Below are positions 41,790 through 51,979 of a DNA stretch of 64,000 nucleotides, piece after piece. The notes beneath the pieces were generated by a model. It ran no database searches and had not been told where the DNA came from. It worked only from the letters and a program-made list of their open reading frames with translations. The number at the start of each line of letters is the position of its first letter. Position 1 is the first letter of the stretch. The stretch is from the NCBI RefSeq assembly GCF_026230105.1, contig NC_079483.1, positions 4,457,312 to 4,521,311 of the forward strand, read 5' to 3'. Position numbers and translations under genes: made by a program. This stretch comes from Diorhabda sublineata (taxonomy: Eukaryota; Arthropoda; Insecta; Coleoptera; Chrysomelidae).

Positions 41790-42640
41790 ACAATGAGGGA
41801 CGAAAAATGGTTGTTGTGGGACAAATTGGACAGGAGAGTCAGAAAGCAATGTTCTACTTCCACTCCACATCTTTGGAATATTATTAGTCAAAATTGTTAC
41901 AAAGAATGCCATCTATGAATCAAAAATTAAAATACGTAACAATTACAGACGCATGAAGAGTTGGACAGAGTTTTATGGAGTGATGAGTGAAAGTATGAGG
42001 TTTTTGGATCTAAGAGAAGGGTATTTGTGCGTAGGTCGCGGAAGAACGGATGCTAGATCGTATAAAACACGATGGAAGCTCGGTAATAGTTTGGGGAGAT
42101 GTTTTGGTGAAAGGACGACTGGAGACCTGGTAAAAATTGAGGGGATTTTGAAGAAAGAAGGCAATAAAAATATTAAAAGAAAATGCAGCCAGTTCTTGAT
42201 CGGCAGATTATTTATTTTCCAGCATGAAAACGATCCCAAACATTCCTGGAAGTTGTGCAAAGATTATTCGAAAAAATTGGAGAGGTAAAATGTACTGGAG
42301 GTTCTGATTTGGCCATCATAGTCGCCCGACCTCTACCCGATTGGGTTGTTGTGGGACAAATTGGACAGGGAAGTCAGAATACAATGTCCCACTTCCACTC
42401 CACATCTTTGGAATATCCTGTAAAACGATTATTCGTCAAAATTGTTACAAAGAATGTCATCTATGAATCAAAAATTTAAATACGTAACAATTACAGACTG
42501 TAGTATTATTATTATTACCATATTCTTATCTATAAATGTTCTTCAAAATATCAATATTAAAATCAATCGTATTATTTTTATTTGGTGTGTATCCCGCAAA
42601 CTATATCGTAGGCAAAAACTTTTGACCGGTAGTGTATATT
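41790..42640 (+). pseudogene. Tc1 transposase remnant with partial tandem duplication
   Basis: 41953..42288 reads EFYGVMSESMRFLDLREGYL (WSDES-like start with the first Asp lost), TTGDLVKIEGILKKEGNKNI and FIFQHENDPKHSWKLCKDY (HxNDPKHT, second Asp). A frame shift then gives SPDLYPIGLLWDKLDRE (third acidic region) near 42325..42375. Before it, at 41811..41955, the WDKLDRE-to-LQRMP part occurs on its own. That segment and 42346..42497 are about 90% alike, so the 3' portion has been duplicated in tandem on both sides of the main ORF. CTTTTGACCGGTAGTGTA near 42617 is the right terminal repeat. Confidence 0.8.
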
Positions 42641-42659
42641 GGTAATACGTACAATTTCT

Positions 42660-43386
42660 GACAAAATTTTGAGTACAAGGTGAGAGAAGAAATAAATATT
42701 TCACTTTATCATTATCTATCAACTAATCGTTATATGGTTTTATCTCTTTATCGTCTGGCGATACCGATTTCAAGGCGATTTATTGGAGTGAGGGCAAAGA
42801 CAGATACTGAAAGTGTTTCAATATGTTTCTTTCATACAAAAGAGCATTGTTGAATTTTCGCTTACCCAGATTTAAAACGACAACACTATAGTTAATTCCT
42901 TTTATGATAACATCATATATAAGTCACGGAGAGTTTTTAAAATAATATTTATAAACACACCAATTTCGTCGGCTTAAAACTAAAAGTCAAAAACGATTCT
43001 GCAGATAATAAATACTCTTCGTTTATCGTAAAGGTGACTTTGAAAAATCTTAATTTTTGACTGGTTCAATTTCGGTTGTAAGCCCAATTTCTTTTTTAAT
43101 TCTTGTCTTTAATTATCAATAGTACATTAGAACATACGTGGATTAAAAGCTTTGTTCGCGGTAGATAATATTGACACATTCCGAATGTATTCTGAATATC
43201 TGACTTTGTTCAGAATATGATCTGAACATACATTCCTCCACGAACGATTTATGAAAATCTAAAACTATAATTTGAATTCAAAACTAGCCAAAAGAATAAA
43301 ATGTATATTATTGACAGGCCAAAGATTCATTATGTGTGAGTCAACTACCAAGTTTTTTTTAATCCAAGTACGTAGAACACCACATA
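42660..43386. other. AT-rich intron, no gene seen
   Basis: ACATTCCGAATGTATTCTGA near 43176 with TCAGAATATGATCTGAACATAC following is a small group of palindromic TTC..GAA-type strings. No ORF. Confidence 0.4.
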
Positions 43387-43388
43387 TA

Positions 43389-44551
43389 CGAGGGGGTACC
43401 CAAAAGTAACCGGAACAGCATTGCCACGGGTGGAGCTTTTGTAGTACTGTTTTCGTCGCCAGTTCAGTACCGCCACAGCTGTTGAGAGTATGGTGGAAAA
43501 AATTCTAACACACAGCAACATTAGAAGATAATAGAACTCCTTATCACTGCATGCAGCAGGGGAAGGGAGACGTAGGGAGCAAAACAGAAAAGAAGGAATC
43601 ACAAGAAAGGCAGCTCATCACTATGAAGAAATATTTGTTAATGGTGCCATAATGACTAATGAGCGGAGTTCAGATAAAAGCGACTAACAGAGGACATACA
43701 ATCCGTCCGAGCCCCACCGCAACGCAGGAACCCGCAGTGGAGGTGAAAGTTTCCCAGCAAAACTATCTGCTGTGGAAGTGTGATAAGTCGTTTAAAAAAA
43801 AAAGTACCGCGCAGGACGTTGACCTACCACGTTCTGTTCGTCACTAGTGACCGTTTTTGCTAGTGCTGCTTCGTTTTTTTATGATGGCAAACGTGGCACT
43901 GTGAAATTTTGTTTTCTACTCGGTAAAAACGCTGCTGAAACTGTTTTAATGTTGAAAACTACTTACAAAGATGATGCTATGGGGAAAACTCAAGTGTATG
44001 AGTGGTTTTCTCGATTTAAAAATGGCGACATGTCGATTGATGACAAACCTCGCTACGACTGCCCGAATCGATGAAAATGTTGAAATAATTCGTGAGCTTG
44101 TGCGCACAGACCGTCGACAGACAATTGATCAACTGTCTGAAATCAGTGGAATATTTTGGAGCTCGGTTCAGCAAACAGGTGACTGGTACATCCACCATGA
44201 CAACGCACCTGCACACTCAGCCATCACTGTTAGCCAGTTTTTGGTTAAAAATAACGTGGTTCCGCTGCCCCACGCACCTTACTTGCCTGACCTGGCTCCC
44301 TGCGACTTTTTCTTGTTTCCACTCATGAAAAGAGGCATGAAAGGAGGGCCATTTTTAAACATTGAGAAAAGAACGAAACAGGAGCTTGCAGTCATCTCTA
44401 AAGATGAGTTCAAACAATGTTTCAAACAGTGGAAGCACCGCTGGGACAAATGTATTACTTGTAATGGAGAGTATTTTGAAGGGGATAAGGTTGTTTTGTA
44501 AATATATAGCATTTAAAAAATAATTCCGGTTATTTTTGGGTACCCCATCCG
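43389..44551 (+). mobile_element. Mariner-type element with both ends, internal deletion
   Basis: The inverted ends share GGGTACCCAAAA.TAACCGGAA, starting CGAGGGGGTACCC at 43389 and, inverted, CGGATGGGGTACCC at 44551, about 26 bases with one substitution and one indel. TA flanks both ends (43387..43388 and 44552..44553), the Tc1/mariner target. Inside are the N-terminus (KFCFLLGKNAAETVLMLKTT, TQVYEWFSRFKNGDMSIDD) and the C-terminal half (HHDNAPAHSAITVSQFL, second Asp; LPDLAPCDFFLFPLMK, third; NGEYFEGD). The first-Asp region is deleted after SSVQQTGDWY, so it is non-autonomous. Confidence 0.9.
43890..44501 (+). pseudogene. Transposase ORFs of the 43.4 kb mariner
   Basis: Two overlapping frames (43847..44074 and 43971..44501) are one gene split by a frameshift near 44045. 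The first carries helix-turn-helix residues to DDKPRYDCP; the second continues with ENVEIIRELVRTDRRQTIDQ and LSEISGIFWSSVQ, then jumps to the second catalytic Asp. About 110 codons of the catalytic core, including the first Asp, are missing compared with relatives. Confidence 0.85.
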
Positions 44552-44639
44552 TACGTTAGACGTTATTTCGTGGTAAACATCACAAAAAAGCCAAATATGA
44601 TGAATGCATATGCGCTGAATTGAAAATCATAACCTATGT

Positions 44640-44835
44640 CTTAGGAAACATTGGACGTATTCAGCACACGTTTGTTAAATAATTCACAACTTTGTAAAAA
44701 GCTATTTATAAAATAAAAAATATAGTTTCAATCATCTGACGACTGTACTCGTTGGATGTCAAGAATATTAAAAACACATTATGCGTGTATATGCTTTCTT
44801 AAATACTAATTCTATTGTATACAAAAGCTATAATT
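44640..44835 (+). repeat. Dispersed repeat, inverted relative of 56.63-56.79 kb
   Basis: GTTTCAAT.ATCTGACGACTG, GTTGGATGTCAAGA, GAACACA-like and GTATATGCTTTCTTAAATACTA match the reverse complement of 56640..56735. Each copy lies 85 to 10 bases outside the right end of a mariner (44551 and 56625), which may be coincidence. Confidence 0.65.
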
Positions 44836-44839
44836 AATT

Positions 44840-45830
44840 ATATTTAAGGTCATTAGAGCCAGATCAATACAAAAATAAGAGTGAGTAATTTGATAAGTTA
44901 ATGAAACTTCAAGTGTCTAAAAGACATATGGAATCGCTTAACTACGAGGTTGGTTCCCATCAGGTGACGGTCAGTTTACAAGTCACCTTGATATAAGACA
45001 GAAACAGATCTTAAATGGCTCCTATCCGGAGATAATTTATTGAACCAAGAAAACCATTTTGAGAAGAAAAAATACTTGAATTAAATAAATCTACTGAAAC
45101 CAAGAAAAATTTATTGATTAAATATTTTCTCTCTTGAGACGAGTTGATTGTTTTTTCAGTATATATTACATAGAAATGTTTTATATCAAAACTAATCTGA
45201 AGCAGGACCTTTACCTACCTACTTCACGTTCAGAATTAGCTGAAGGCTCAATATTTTACAATGCTAAAAAATGCACAATCAGTTGCCAATTGAAATCAAA
45301 TCGATCCCGCATTTCGCAATAATTTGAAGGCATAATTACTGGAATACACTTTAGAAATGTTTGTTAAGAAGGGGTAGGGCTTCCAAGGCAATAAAGTCTA
45401 TAGGAATTTAACAGTTTAATGTGTTAAATACGTTAGTTTCAATATAAATGAATGTGTTCAATGGTGAAAATTAAATAGTCAAATATACAAAATGTGTGAA
45501 TTATTGAATGCAATAAACTGAGAATGAATAAATTCTTAAAATCTAACAGTACGTTAATCTAATTATAGAATCAGTTATAGTTTTTATGGTAACTTCTCAT
45601 TGCTTCATCAGTTCATGTACATGGCATTTATTTTGTGATAGAGGTGTTTTACTTCGCAATTACGTACAAATTTACTTTTCAAAATTGTAGCGGCAGGTCT
45701 TTATCCTTCATGAAAAGTATGTGTGGTTGCTTCGTTTAGGTATTTGTCATGTTCAAGGATAAATGCTAAAAGTATACAAATATAACAAAACTGAGCTTTA
45801 AAATATTTAACATTGAAAGATTTACAAAAT
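44840..45830. other. AT-rich intron, no gene seen
   Basis: A 62-codon frame at 45134 is not recognised. GTTTATGGTAACTTCTCATT and surrounding sequence shows no repeat structure. Confidence 0.4.
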
Positions 45831-46590
45831 TTTAAAATTGATGTTTGCGGCTTTTCCTAAGACTAAAATCTTCAATTAAAGCACAATAATCTAACGAATA
45901 AGCTGCGTCATTTTCGATTGAAAGAATAGCAAGGGCTGAAAGCCGATCTTGTGTCATCGAATTCCTCAAATATGTTTTAATAATAATTTTAAGCCTTGAA
46001 AAACCCCTCTCAGCAAACGCAATTGTAACAGGAGTGGTAGCATTAATTTTCAGGACTATTTCTTAGGGGATTAAACTTCAGTTAAGTTTTTTTTCTATTA
46101 TGTATTTTAGCACCGAGATAATGTCATCGCTTCCTTCATACACACGGATAAACATATTCAGTCCGTACAATTCATGTCCATCATTATCACACGATTCTTC
46201 GTCATAGATATTTGCAAGTTCAAAAGTTCACTATCATTAAATTCCTTTAATTTTTTTATATTATACATGAAACCAAATATGCTTTCATGATGTTTAAGAG
46301 CCTCAAACCTAGGATAACAGCTTGTGCGCACATTGTCGACAATGACTTAAAAATAGTTTATTTTGAAAATTTCTTCCGCTTTCAATTATGAGCTTCATCT
46401 CCCCCTTCATAATCAAAATGCCTTTTTTAAGGTCGTCTTCTGGCTTCTTTGAACTGTCTGTCAATATATAAAAAATAGTTGAAAAATTTTATATTTTTAA
46501 AATCTGCTTGGACTGTTGCGCGAGGCCTCTGTAAGATCGAGGCCCTGGGCGATTACCCTGTTCGCCACCCCCTAAGGCCGCCACTGCTGA
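45830..46590 (-). pseudogene. hAT (ZMYM1-like) transposase C-terminal remnant with one end
   Basis: The minus strand at 46130..45850 reads SDDIISVLKYIIEKKLN, a stop, NATTPVTIAFAERGFSRLKI then KTYLRNSMTQDRLSALAILS and IENDAAYSLDYCALIEDF. This is the full hAT dimerisation region with the ERxFSxLK motif. Upstream, in broken frames, come MDGHELYGLNMFIR and RFEALKHHESIFGFMYNIKK. The right edge, read outward on the minus strand, starts CAGTGGCGGCCTTAGGGGG at about 46592, the typical CAGTG..G hAT terminus. The left terminus was not found. The gene has several stops and is dead. Confidence 0.8.
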
Positions 46591-46744
46591 TGGTGACAAT
46601 TTTGGATAAGTATTTAGTACAGAAATGTGAAAGAACGTTCTTCATATAAATTCTAATCTAATAATTAGATAAAAGTACGCTATTGAGTAAAGTTTAGAAT
46701 GTATTACACCACTTAAGGACGTATTTGAAAATGTAAAATTAAAA

Positions 46745-46900
46745 AATTGGAATTTTCTCAAATTTACCTAATGTATTGGCACTTAATTAAGAAATGGATT
46801 TCTTCAACGAATTCTTCGTATTTTTCATTTCACAAGTTTTAGTCTGTATCTTAAAATATGAGTTGGGGGAGAGTGGGAACCTTGTTATGTTAAAATGTCT
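46745..46900 (-). repeat. Dispersed repeat, relative of 58.93-59.2 kb and 60.95-61.27 kb
   Basis: TTTTCATTTCACAAGTTTTA and GGGGAGAGTGGGAACCTTGT match the reverse complement of 58935..59010 (AACAAGGTTCCCACTCTCCC). CCACTTAATTG-type strings recur at 61048. Confidence 0.6.
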
Positions 46901-47094
46901 GTAAGTTCAGTTCTGTTTAGCGGATTTTTATAAACTTGATGTTGTTTGAAAGAGTTTTTGTTCAACAATTCAAAGAAATTTAATTGGCAACGTGAATGCC
47001 AAAGGGCGTTGTTTGATATATTTTAATATAATGATTTCTCTTCACAAATTTTTGATTAGAAGTATAAAAGTTTAAGTAGATCTTTTAAAAGTAA

Positions 47095-47200
47095 ATTATA
47101 GTCCAGATCTGGCCCCCAGTGACCAGAGCTTTGGAATTATTGTATTATTCTGAAAGGAGATTACATTGATGGATTAAATCGATTTTGGGCAAAAACATGA
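47095..47200 (+). pseudogene. Mariner transposase scrap, copy E
   Basis: AGTCCAGATCTGGCCCCCAG encodes SPDLAPSD and matches 51326..51345 in the mariner at 51.1 kb. GGAGATTACATTGATG encodes the GDYID tail close by, so the ~70 residues normally between them are deleted. Confidence 0.7.
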
Positions 47201-47302
47201 GTTTTTCTCAGTTAATCACACGACGTTACTAATATTTAAAACTTTTTTGGTTAATCTTTGGTTTAAATAAAACGACTAACTGATATTTTCTTTTATTTAC
47301 AG

Positions 47303-47465
47303 ATTCGAGACAAATGCCGAGAACTGATTCTTACCAGTGATAAATTGAAACAAATAATGAAACTGTTTCTGGAAAACATACATAGAGGTCTGAGTAAAGA
47401 TACCCATCCAACGTCCATAATTAAATGTTTTCCTACGTACGTTCAAGACCTCCCAAACGGCACAG
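47303..47465 (+). CDS. Hexokinase, common exon 2
   Basis: The exon follows TTTATTTACAG and ends before GTATTT. It is phase 0 at the start and phase 1 at the end, 54 codons plus one base. It encodes IRDKCRELILTSDKLKQIMK, the N-terminal helix of the hexokinase small domain, then HPTSIIKCFPTYVQDLPNGT, which matches the family step (M.P.YV...P.GTE.G). Hexokinase phosphorylates glucose with ATP in the cytosol as the first step of glycolysis. Acceptors for first exons A, B and C would all be here. An open frame on the opposite strand is a shadow. Confidence 0.93.
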
Positions 47466-47479
47466 GTATTTAAACTTTC

Positions 47480-48055
47480 AATATTATTAGGTGGGCTGAA
47501 AAATTCGTAGACTTGCACATACACTACCAAACAATAGTTTAAGATAACATTAGAACAACATAATTATTTATCAATAGTAACGAAACCCCATTAAATAAAT
47601 AAAACTAATGTACACCTGCATATTCTATTGTTAATATCGAATATCTAAAGAAGAAGAATTTATTTACTGTGACTATAAACTATTGTTTTCAAACACCGAA
47701 AACTCTGCGTTACAGCCAGGTGGTTGAGTCGTAATAATATTTTTATGATATGCTGGTAACTAATTACTTTGTTTTTGTTTCCTATAAGTCAATAATAAGC
47801 TTCTAAAAACACGTGCTTCCGACATATTATTACCTGAGATTTTACCTGGGTTTGTTCATAAACAATCATCTCAATTAGTCTAAACTTGTGGTGTCTACAG
47901 TGAAGACGTTTTATAACGGAAAAAGCATACGAAATTAGTTTACAATTGAAATTACCGAATACTTGGGGTCATGGTAGAATAACTCGATAAGGGAGACAGG
48001 CTCGATAAGGACGCGGGCTACCACGTCAAGTGACAAAACCCGAGTTCAACCTTTA
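47480..48055. other. Intron sequence with a mariner-like end
   Basis: TTAGGTGGGCTGAAAAATTC at 47489 resembles the outer end of some Tc1/mariner elements, but no partner end was found. CGATAAGGGAGACAGGCTCG near 47990 and CTCGATAAGGACGCGGG form a short direct pair. Confidence 0.35.
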
Positions 48056-48059
48056 TCAT

Positions 48060-48720
48060 GACTACCGTAAAACGGCGCCTGAAAGATGTGGAGTTGTATG
48101 ATTGACTCTCCGTTCGAAAACCTTTGCTATGGTCACAAAACAAGAAAAAACAGATACAGGCCCTTGCCTATCGAGATTGGACTGAAGAAGATTTTAAAAA
48201 AGTTTGAGCTGATGCCAGACTGTGTAGTCGCTCATTTATGGCCTAGGATTGCTTATCTAGCCGTAGAACTGGCAATTTGATCAAATTTGACGGAATTATA
48301 AAAAAGGAACAGTACTCAAAATTTTAGAACAAAAACCGTTCTTTTGCGATTGCGATTAACTGGAGATTGATTCATTTTCCAACAGGACAATGATCTCAAG
48401 CATAGTTCCAAATTATGCAGAGGATATTTGGAAGAGCAAGAAGCAAAAGGGGTGTTGAACGTGGTTTGATCTCCTCAGAGCCCGAATCTCAACCCCATTG
48501 AACTTTTGTGGAAAGAGCTTGATAGACACGTCCGTAATTGTGGTCCATTATCGCGAGACGAAATGTGGAATGCTTTATGCGAAACTTGGAAAACAATATA
48601 AAAACAATATCAACAAATTAATTGCCTGTATGCCGAAAAAAATTCTAGGCACGCCACTGATGATATCTGACTATTGTTGGTATCTGATACGTCATTATCT
48701 CTAAAGTCTACACATAGAGA
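48060..48720 (+). pseudogene. Tc1 transposase remnant
   Basis: Broken frames give LWPRIAYLAVELAIxxKFDG then TVLKILEQK and a poorly kept FQQDNDPKHSSKLCRGYLEE (HSSKLCR, 48395..48430; two residues differ by frameshift). NLNPIELLWKELDRHVRNCG follows near 48490..48545 in another frame, and INKLIACMPKKILG near 48610..48650. These are the second Asp, the third acidic (SPDLNPIE) and the VARMP tail of Tc1. The N-terminal half is reduced to ENLCYGHKTRKNRY. Dead. Confidence 0.8.
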
Positions 48721-48899
48721 ACAGCATTAAAATGAAATTTTTCATAACTCAATGAGTCATTTTTTTAGTAAATCCACGTTTTTTCTGTTTTATACCTAAA
48801 TAGCTGAAAATAGAGCTGATATATTACATTACTCGATAAGTCGTCTGACTTTCTCATAGGTGGCACTGGCATTATCAAGTCAGTATGACGTTTTTGAAG

Positions 48900-49076
48900 T
48901 ACCAACTTTTAAAAGACTATGTCTAAAATTTAATGACATTTTGATTAGTCAGAAAATAGTGACAGCCGTTTAAGTGAAGCTACTTTTGTTATTTTCAATA
49001 CAATTTCGTGTGTTAATTTATCATTGCTTCTTGATAAAAAAAATACTGTACAAGCTTAGTAATGGCTTCAAAAGTG
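48900..49076 (+). pseudogene. Mariner 5' end scrap, copy C
   Basis: AAGACTATGTCTAAAATTTA, ATGACATTTTGATTAGTCAG and AGTGAAGCTACTTTTG match 19290..19365 in copy B. CGTGTGTTAATTTATCATTG then encodes LSLLLDKKNTVQA with a stop, as in copy A at 13.5 kb. It ends abruptly at about 49076 against the Cys-rich gene tail on the other strand. Confidence 0.75.
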
Positions 49077-49079
49077 ATG

Positions 49080-49324
49080 TTACAGACAGTTGTCTCCAGA
49101 GCAAGTTCCGGTTGCAACATTACAGTATAAGCCAAGTTCCTGCAGCCACATGAAGCTTCACGACCCATTTTACAATTGCAAAAAATCATTTTCAGCAATT
49201 TTTCTGGCGCAGGCAAATTTTTAAATTTGATGGGCTGAAGTGAATCGTCCTTTTTGAACCATCCCCAATTTAAGATGTTAATTTGTTTATTCCCTAGCCA
49301 TATCTGAGTTTGTAAGTAATTCAC
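49080..49324 (-). pseudogene. Second copy of the Cys-rich multicopy protein tail
   Basis: The minus-strand frame reads NILNWGWFKKDDSLQPIKFK then NLPAPEKLLKMIFCNCKMGR and EASCGCR. A one-base shift restores ELGLYCNVATGTCSGDNCL and a stop at about 49083. This gives the family pattern WGW.....PI....AP..LL..IFC.C..G....CGCRK.GL.C...C..C.G..C. It is better preserved than the tail at 17.5 kb (NEILEPIWLFAPSAPDELLN then TIFCNC). The N-terminus is missing. The open frame runs on into mariner sequence, which is not part of the gene. Function unknown; zinc binding is inferred from Cys spacing. Confidence 0.7.
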
Positions 49325-49329
49325 AAAAA

Positions 49330-49880
49330 AAATTTCAAATTCTTATTTTTTATGTAGCTCCATTAATTTTTAAGCTATCACATCCTACAAAAAACATTTT
49401 AAAGGTAATTTTCAGGGCTACAAGCTTATGTATGTTAGAAGGGTTTGAGACCTTCCACATTTTATTAATAAAGGGTCAAAGGGCTGTGGATGAGCAATCC
49501 TCGCCCTATAGTGACAGATTAATTTGGTTATAACTCCGTCAATTTTTATGCTACAAAAAAAATAAAGAAAGAAATTTTATCGACATAAAAAATTCGTTAA
49601 ATTGAAGGTTTATTTGTTTTTGTATCTCTTATAGTTATGGAGAAAAAATGAGCAAAATTTTTTTTTTGAAAAATCAAAAAAAAAAATATTATTTAATGCT
49701 CATTTTGTTCAAAATTATGCATTTTTAATCAGCCAAACAACTTTCAGATGTCGTAAATAACATCCAAATAAAGTATTTGGTACAAGAAATAAGTTTAATT
49801 TTGATTTTCAATGAAATGGCATTAGTTTTAGTGCAATTGTTTTACCTATAAATATTTTACATCATATCTCACTGAAATTT
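49330..49880. other. AT-rich intron, no gene seen
   Basis: Long A and T runs. Nothing was recognised apart from weak similarity in style to the repeat that follows. Confidence 0.4.
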
Positions 49881-50395
49881 CAGTCGAAACGACTTTTATC
49901 TTTTTAAGCTCTTTAAAAAGTATTCCATGACTTTTTGTTGAAAAATGTACCCTTTTTCCGTTATTAGAGGTTAAATGCTCAATTATGTAAAAAAAAGCTA
50001 TTCAAGTATCTATAACTTGCTTTAGGTAGAATTTTGAGATCTTAAAATATTTCTTAATTTTCTTAATTTCTTTGTTTTTTTATAAGCTTCATTTTTGTTC
50101 ACCACACTTTTTTCGGTACCATTACAGAGTTATACGTAAAAAGCTATTGAAAAATGCGGGTTTTTTGACGAAAAATCTTTTCTTTTCAATTGCAAATAAC
50201 TCAAAAACTATTGATCTGACGAAAAAACTTTATACGATATTTTTTACTTTAAATTTGCCGATCTTTCGATTTCTGGGGTTATTTTGGGTAAAAAATAGCA
50301 CACTTTGGCACTTTGTAGATCTTGCTTTTTGGATACACGCCTCCTATCATCTGTCAAAATTTCAAATAAATCGGTGCTACATTAAATAATTCGGT
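49880..50395 (+). repeat. Dispersed noncoding repeat paired with 38.64-39.16 kb
   Basis: The blocks listed at 38.64 kb recur here in the same order. The 105-codon frame at 50072..50389 lies completely within the repeat, is rich in Phe, Ile and Leu from AT bias, and is not supported as a gene. Confidence 0.7.
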
Positions 50396-50609
50396 GGGGA
50401 AATGTTTGAATACCTGGCCTAAAATTCATTAGAAGGGGTGTCGTACGGGAGAAATTCATGTATTGATAAAGTTTAAAACGAACTTACAGATGACAGAATA
50501 TTCGATTTAGAAAGCAACAATCATATAAACCCCAGAAATTATTCAGAATGAAATATTTATATATTAAAAATAACGATATAAAGTATAAATGTTACGAACA
50601 AGCTCGCGA

Positions 50610-51108
50610 AATTGATCCTTAGGCCGACCCTGTCCAGCTACAATAGAATTTTAAAATTCGGCGAATTCGCACGGCGCCTTTAATCTGTTTTTATATATAT
50701 AGCGGACGCGTTTTTGATAAAGTTTTTATTATAGAAGGCGGTTTATTACAGTATTTATTTTAAACAATTTCTAGGAAACTCTATTTTAGAGATAGAGAGA
50801 GAAAGAGAAATGCTTTATTGTAAAAAAATTTAGAAAAAAGCTTGTAAAAACTAAAAAACAAATAATAACTGAATAAAGATGAAACAAATAAAATAAAAAT
50901 TCAATATACCGAAGAAAACCACAATAAGTAATAAAATTATGGTCTATTGCCTTTTTATTGATTTCTCGAGTTTCTTTTTGTTCTAGAACTTTGTAGAATT
51001 CTATTTGTGGTATATAAATAAGTTCATGTAACGCAGTTAGTTCAGTTTTAAATAAATAGTCGTAGTGAAAACAAGGAATTGGTAAAAGTAATAGCAAAAA
51101 TTATTTCG
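50610..51108 (+). repeat. LTR-like dispersed repeat, copy C
   Basis: CCTTAGGCCGACCCTGTCCA starts it, then AATTCGGCGAATTCGCA, GGCGCCTTTAAT, TAGAAGGCGGTTTATTACAG, TTCTAGAACTTTG, GGTATATAAATAAG (TATA box at about 51011), CAGTTAGTTCAGTTTTAAAT (initiator) and AATAAATAGTCGTAG. It is the best copy for seeing the TATA-initiator-AATAAA order. A GA-rich microsatellite-like run lies at 50788..50806. The mariner remnant begins directly after it. Confidence 0.6.
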
Positions 51109-51109
51109 T

Positions 51110-51540
51110 ATTTTGGTATGAGCATTGAATTTTGTTCATCGACCATCTCCAAAATGGAGTGACAATCAATAGCGAATACTACATAGTTGTTGGATCATTT
51201 GAATGCAAAAATCAAGGTAAAACACCACTGTTTCATCAATACAATGACCGATTCACAATTTCGATGGTATCGATGGTTAAATTGAAGGATTTACGCTTAG
51301 AATTGCTACCCCATCCACCGTATAGTCCAGATCTAGCCCCCAGCGACTATTGGCTATTCTCTGATCTCAAAAAAACTCGCCGGTAAAAATTCAGCTAAAA
51401 TGAAGATGCAATTACTGAAACTGAAGCCTATTTTAGAGCAAAAGACAAATCCTTGTACAAGCACGGCATCGAGAAGTTGTTATGATGGTATTGCTCTTGA
51501 AGGAGATCTTCTTATTATATTTTACCATATGTAGTGAAGA
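51110..51540 (+). pseudogene. Mariner transposase remnant, copy D
   Basis: The piece starts at VFWYEHxILFIDHLQNGVTI (51112), then NSEYYIV, LFHQYNDRFTISMVSMVKLK (second Asp lost: HQYND for HQDNA) and ELLPHPPYSPDLAPSDYWLF (third Asp, 51301..51362), then KPILEQKTNPCTSTASRSCY in a shifted frame and the CDGIALEGDL tail. It is nearly identical in layout to copy B. It lacks the N-terminal half, and the LTR-like repeat abuts it on the left. Confidence 0.85.
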
Positions 51541-51613
51541 ACAGCTAAAATTTTTTCGTCAACAGATGTACTATAAACTAGTTTTATACCTTATTTCATT
51601 TTATTTTTTTCAG

Positions 51614-51969
51614 AAAATGGTAAATTTCTAGCTCTCGATTTAGGCGGCACCAACTTCAGGGTTTTACTGATCGAACTTAGCGGTGATCATTTCGAGATGA
51701 AATCGAAAATCTTCGCTATACCGCAACACATCATGTTAGGATCCGGAGAACAACTTTTCGATCACATAGCAGAATGTTTAGCGATTTTCGTCAAAGAAGA
51801 ACAAGTAGCTGATCAAAAATTACCTTTGGGCTTCACATTCAGCTTCCCTTTGTCGCAAAAAGGTCTAACCATAGGATATCTGGAAAGGTGGACCAAAGGG
51901 TTTAATTGTTCGAACGTAGTTGGAAACGACGTTGTCCAAATGTTAAACGAAGCTATTGATCGAAGAGGG
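51614..51969 (+). CDS. Hexokinase, common exon 3 (ATP and sugar binding)
   Basis: The exon follows a TTTTTTTTCAG acceptor and ends before GTGAGT, phase 1 in and phase 0 out, 356 bases. It encodes ENGKFLALDLGGTNFRVLLI (phosphate-1 loop contacting ATP), LPLGFTFSFPLSQ (the PROSITE hexokinase signature, LGFTFSFP) and LERWTKGFNCSNVVGNDVV, where Thr-Lys of WTKGF contact glucose. All expected residues are present and there is no stop. It has few rare features and clearly higher GC than the surrounding intron. No alternative reading is supported. Confidence 0.97.
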
Positions 51970-51979
51970 GTGAGTTAAA

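Noticed and set aside
50072..50389. 105-codon ORF rich in Phe and Leu
   Set aside because: It lies within a dispersed repeat whose other copy (38.6 kb) does not keep the frame.
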